From the NCBI RefSeq assembly GCF_964656455.1, contig NC_135717.1, forward strand, positions 12,057,033 through 12,121,032: DNA of 64,000 nt. The letters run 5' to 3'. Under the pieces are notes generated by a model. It made no database searches and had not been told where the DNA came from. It saw nothing but the letters and a program-made list of their open reading frames with translations. Source of the stretch: Halichoerus grypus. Lineage: Eukaryota > Chordata > Mammalia > Carnivora > Phocidae. Every line of letters starts with the position of its first letter. The stretch's first letter is position 1. Below are positions 63,246-64,000 of this stretch, in pieces. Made by a program: the position numbers and the translations under genes.

Positions 63246-63555
63246 GTGGCAAAAGTAAGATTTAATGTGTGTACTACACACCTCCTTTCTCCACCCACTA
63301 ATGGAAGAGAGGCCAGAAAAACTAGGAGAATCTAAGCACAGAAGCTAAGTCTGCCAACATAATAAAGATCCGGGAGAAAGAGGGAAATGAAGAGAAAAGG
63401 CTTCAGTTACAAAAGAGAGAAAATGTCTTTTGAGAAGTGGCTGTGACTTATCAAACTGTTCCAATCCGGATTTTATTTTTCTTCTAGGAAATTCTGGAAC
63501 ACAGATTCTGTCTTCCCTACTAGGTACAGAAGAGAAAGCATGTTGACCAGGGTCA
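63246..63555. other. No recognised feature
   Basis: Unique sequence. Confidence 0.4.
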
Positions 63556-63765
63556 GGGTTTCTCAACCTCAGCACGATTGACATTTGAGACTGAATAATT
63601 CTTTGTTGTGGGGACCTGTCCTGTGTATTCTTAGCCTCTATGTACCAAGATGTCAGTAGCATCCTGCCCCTCCTCCCCAGTTCTGACAACCAAAAATGTC
63701 TCTGACATTGCCAAATGTCCCCTAGGGGGCAAAATCACCCCAAATTGAGAACCACTGCGCTGGAA
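63556..63765. repeat. hAT-type MITE
   Basis: cagggtttctcaacctcagc acgattgacatttgagactg, acaaccaaaaatgtctctga cattgccaaatgtcccctag ggggcaaaatca and end attgagaaccactgcgctgg. The ends are near-inverted, as in Charlie-like non-autonomous DNA transposons. Confidence 0.85.
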
Positions 63766-64000
63766 GTAGCTAAGTGCCAACGGGGCAAATGGAGTAGGAA
63801 ACCCTCCTGAGAACAGAGCCAACTCTGAGCAAGCAGGACTGAGAAAAGAAGGAGGGAACAATAGCGTGGGTCATATTGTTTGTGTCCAGATAAAGCCTCC
63901 CCTGAGGCCAGACTTAACCAGAGCCTCTCCAGGAGCTTATAAATTCTCCCCACTTTGTTTTTGGTTTAAGCTAGTTTAGGCTGAATTTTTTGTTGTTTGC
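63766..64000. other. No recognised feature
   Basis: Unique sequence to the window end. Confidence 0.4.

Overview
This window looks like non-coding nuclear DNA from a carnivoran mammal. The main evidence is 32 copies of a tRNA-derived CAN SINE whose head reads ggcgcctgggtggctcag and whose tail is a CT-rich stretch followed by aaataaataaaatctttaaa. The youngest copies carry a body of the type gcgtctgccttcggctcagg and lack the dog-type SINEC_Cf head (ggcgcag) and the cat-type body. That points to an arctoid caniform (bear, pinniped or mustelid group). The species cannot be named from the sequence alone.

I found no protein-coding gene. Every long open frame is either a piece of a transposable element, a translation of a low-complexity tract (including the longest, 364 residues, on the minus strand at 26198-27292), or an isolated frame with no recognisable domain. 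The window is best read as intergenic sequence or part of a very large intron.

Layout: 0.7-5 kb has MIRs, CAN SINEs and old L1 pieces around a U6 snRNA pseudogene fused to an L1 3' end (3428-3580). 5.8-8.5 kb is one old L2 split by an L1M that is itself split by a SINE, with a second SINE in the L2 3' part. 8.6-15.3 kb is MIR, hAT, MLT1 and CR1/L3 debris. 15.6-16.4 kb holds nine 49-bp tandem units growing out of an old dispersed repeat. 16.6-23.1 kb has L2 and L1M with nested SINEs. 23-31 kb is GC-richer, with a 300-bp GA tract, a triple SINE head-to-tail cluster and a possible regulatory segment near 30.2-30.6 kb. 31-47 kb mixes L1M, MIR, MaLR LTRs, hAT fragments and SINEs. 48.3-50.3 kb is an L1M 3' UTR. 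51.9-52.9 kb is a single MIR split by three SINEs and a 200-bp AAAG microsatellite. 55.5-56.3 and 58.4-59.1 kb are L1M 3' ends on opposite strands. 56.3-58.4 kb is the longest repeat-free stretch and my best candidate for conserved regulatory DNA.

There is no operon, phage, CRISPR or other gene system here. The most interesting items are the U6-L1 chimera, the 49-bp array with its repeated CCAAT/E-box motifs, several long perfect inverted repeats, three short-loop G-quadruplex motifs and a few repeat-free AT-rich blocks with clustered transcription-factor motifs. Repeat family names come from recalled consensus features, so the class is firmer than the subfamily.
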